This document shows positions 62,577 through 64,000 of a stretch of 64,000 bases of DNA, in pieces. The notes below the pieces were generated by a model. That model worked only from the letters and a program-made list of their open reading frames with translations. It was not told the origin of the DNA and did not search any database. A program made the translations under genes and the position numbers. How positions within the stretch are numbered: the stretch's first letter is position 1; each line of letters begins with the position of its first letter. The stretch is taken from contig CM021313.1 in the NCBI GenBank assembly GCA_010645155.1, forward strand, positions 1,730,588-1,794,587, given 5' to 3'. The stretch comes from Tigriopus japonicus (Eukaryota > Arthropoda > Copepoda > Harpacticoida > Harpacticidae).

Positions 62577-62830
62577 TTTTTTACCGTTTTACTCAGTCAC
62601 AAAGCTAAGAAGACGATTGTAGGTAAAAAGGTTACAAACAATAAGGTCACAAGTAAATAGGCTACAGTTAAAAGGTCACGAAGAAAAAGATCACGGGCTA
62701 AAAAGGTCACGGTAAAAAGGTTACAGCAAAAAGGTCACAGATTAACACGAACAAGTCACCTTACCTTGGAAAAAGAGGATTAATAACTCTAGCTCAAAAT
62801 TGAAGTTATTTTTTACCGTTTTTCTCAGTC
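62577..62830. repeat. Degenerate AAAAAGGTCAC array flanked by a 22-bp direct repeat
   Basis: Eight or so units of 14-16 bp with the core AAAAAGGTCACRG run from about 62625 to 62745. A 22-base sequence starting TTTTTTACCGTTTT and ending CTCAGTC occurs at 62577-62598 and again at 62809-62830 with one mismatch. The unit length matches the repeats in the foldback arms, but no opposing arm is present. Confidence 0.6.
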
Positions 62831-63021
62831 TCAGTTTATCCCGCTCCAAGAAGAAAAGTGTCTTCGGGATGAGAGCAAGCTTACCAATCCAGCTTTTTTT
62901 TTTAATTTCCTAACAGAAAGTCAGAGAAAATAAAAAAATAAGACAGAAATTCTCATTTCTTTGTTTTGTTTGTCGTGGACTTACTAGCCATTACAACCGT
63001 GTACCTGTAGAACCCTGAAAA

Positions 63022-63140
63022 TTTCTTGATTATTATTATTGCTTCAATAAGGACATATTCCTTGGTTATCATTATTATTATTTGGGTCATCATTATTAAT
63101 AATAATGATGGTTATCATTATTATTATTATATCTTGGATC
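63022..63140. repeat. ATT/TTA simple sequence with a hairpin
   Basis: ATT triplet runs with a perfect short palindrome ATCATTATTAATAATGAT-like at about 63090-63112. Confidence 0.7.
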
Positions 63141-64000
63141 AAAAGAAACATAAATCTTTATTAGTTGTTTTGTAATCCGCTCATTGCTATTTCTAATAAT
63201 GACTTATTACTTCAACACTACAAGCGTCCGAACTTGTTAAATACCAATATCTTCATTATAACCGTGTTTGGTTCCTGAAGATAAAATATATTACACTAAA
63301 TGAATGATGAGTCTCCTTTCCTTCGGTTTTACCAGAAATAAGCATATTTTAGAAATAGGCCTTGCCCTGCATCTTCCAACTTCTTGTGACATTTGCTAAA
63401 CCAAGCCCAACAGGTTAAGGGAGATTTCGAATTGCATTTCAAACGTATTTTTTATCAAACTATTTTGGGATATTTTGAGATTTTTGCATATCTGCTTGGC
63501 AACTACTCCAATTACTACGATTAGATTTGCAGAAATCTTCAGGATAATAAAAAAAACGGCTAATGTCTGTATTTTTAAACTATTTTTTTGGTTAATTTTT
63601 CAAGCGTCTTTCACTATAAACTAATATTTCTACAGTTGAAGGGAGCGTGAGTACTAATAGAGTGTCGTTCTTTCATTGGTTTGTTGCAAGTTCGATCGAC
63701 CAACCGAAGATAAGGGAAAAAATAACCCAAGCTTCAATGAAATATGGAGACAGTTTAATAACATGAAAGAAGCCATCCTGAGGATTTGAGCATAGATGCA
63801 ACATAGAATAACAATAAAATTGCCCCCCCCCCTCCCAGCATCCTAGCAACTCCTTATGACTGAATTGATTCACAACGAAGCTTCCCCTTCATGCAAATTC
63901 GCCCACAGAAGATGACATTTCCCACGGCAATGGAGACGACGCCACTGATCTGTGTCCATGTGCAGTCAGTTCGAGTACGGTACGTAGTACTGATGTGTTT

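Larger units (their letters stand above)
61890..64000. other. Non-coding region downstream of the dpr-like gene
   Basis: No gene is recognisable. It contains degenerate AAAAAGGTCAC repeats near 62625-62745, ATT-rich simple sequence at 63022-63140, a C-run near 63823-63832 and a GTAC-rich end. Confidence 0.55.

Overview
The window is nuclear DNA of an animal, most likely an arthropod. It is moderately AT-rich, with long non-coding stretches, GT-AG introns and many small transposon remnants. The one gene that can be named securely is a member of the Dpr family (defective proboscis extension response; related to nematode ZIG-8), neuronal Ig-domain surface proteins. A crustacean such as a copepod is my best guess, but nothing in the sequence proves it. 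There is no bacterial, organellar or viral gene organisation.

Layout: 1-723 is the 3' flank of a minus-strand gene. At 724-3030 (minus) lies an uninterrupted 768-codon gene for a type I membrane protein: signal peptide, a small Cys-containing N-terminal domain resembling a beta/gamma-crystallin Greek key, a long Ser/Thr/Pro-rich stalk with three degenerate repeats, one transmembrane helix and a short tail. Two AP-1-like sites forming a palindrome lie just upstream of its start codon. From about 3.2 to 22.2 kb I find no convincing gene, only a short hAT-like MITE (7490-7721). The dpr-like gene then runs on the plus strand from 22405 to 61755. Its seven coding exons join in frame to 363 codons. 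Exon 1 is tiny and carries the start of a signal peptide; exons 2-4 encode Ig1, exons 5-6 encode Ig2, and exon 7 encodes a Ser-rich linker and a C-terminal hydrophobic tail typical of a GPI-anchor signal. AATAAA follows 104 bases after the stop codon. The last 2.1 kb is non-coding with simple and degenerate repeats.

The introns of the dpr gene have collected mobile elements. Intron 1 (17.5 kb) holds a tRNA-derived SINE (about 23541-23808), a fossil Tc1/mariner transposase C-terminus (28920-29170, minus) and two foldback elements. Foldback 1 (32271-33204) has two about 204-bp inverted arms built of about 16-bp repeats, flanks a 22-bp x 7 satellite, and is bounded by a perfect 9-bp target duplication. 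Foldback 2 (34378-35142) has the same architecture with unrelated repeat sequence and an 8-9 bp duplication. Intron 6 holds an 1135-bp hAT-like element (60199-61333) with an exact 8-bp duplication and a second copy of its own left terminus inside it. The unexpected part of the window is this set of elements sharing one design (terminal or subterminal arrays of short repeats facing each other) with different repeat sequences; a possible one-armed relative lies at 62.6-62.8 kb.

All calls come from reading by eye. No homology search, transcript data or structure prediction was available.
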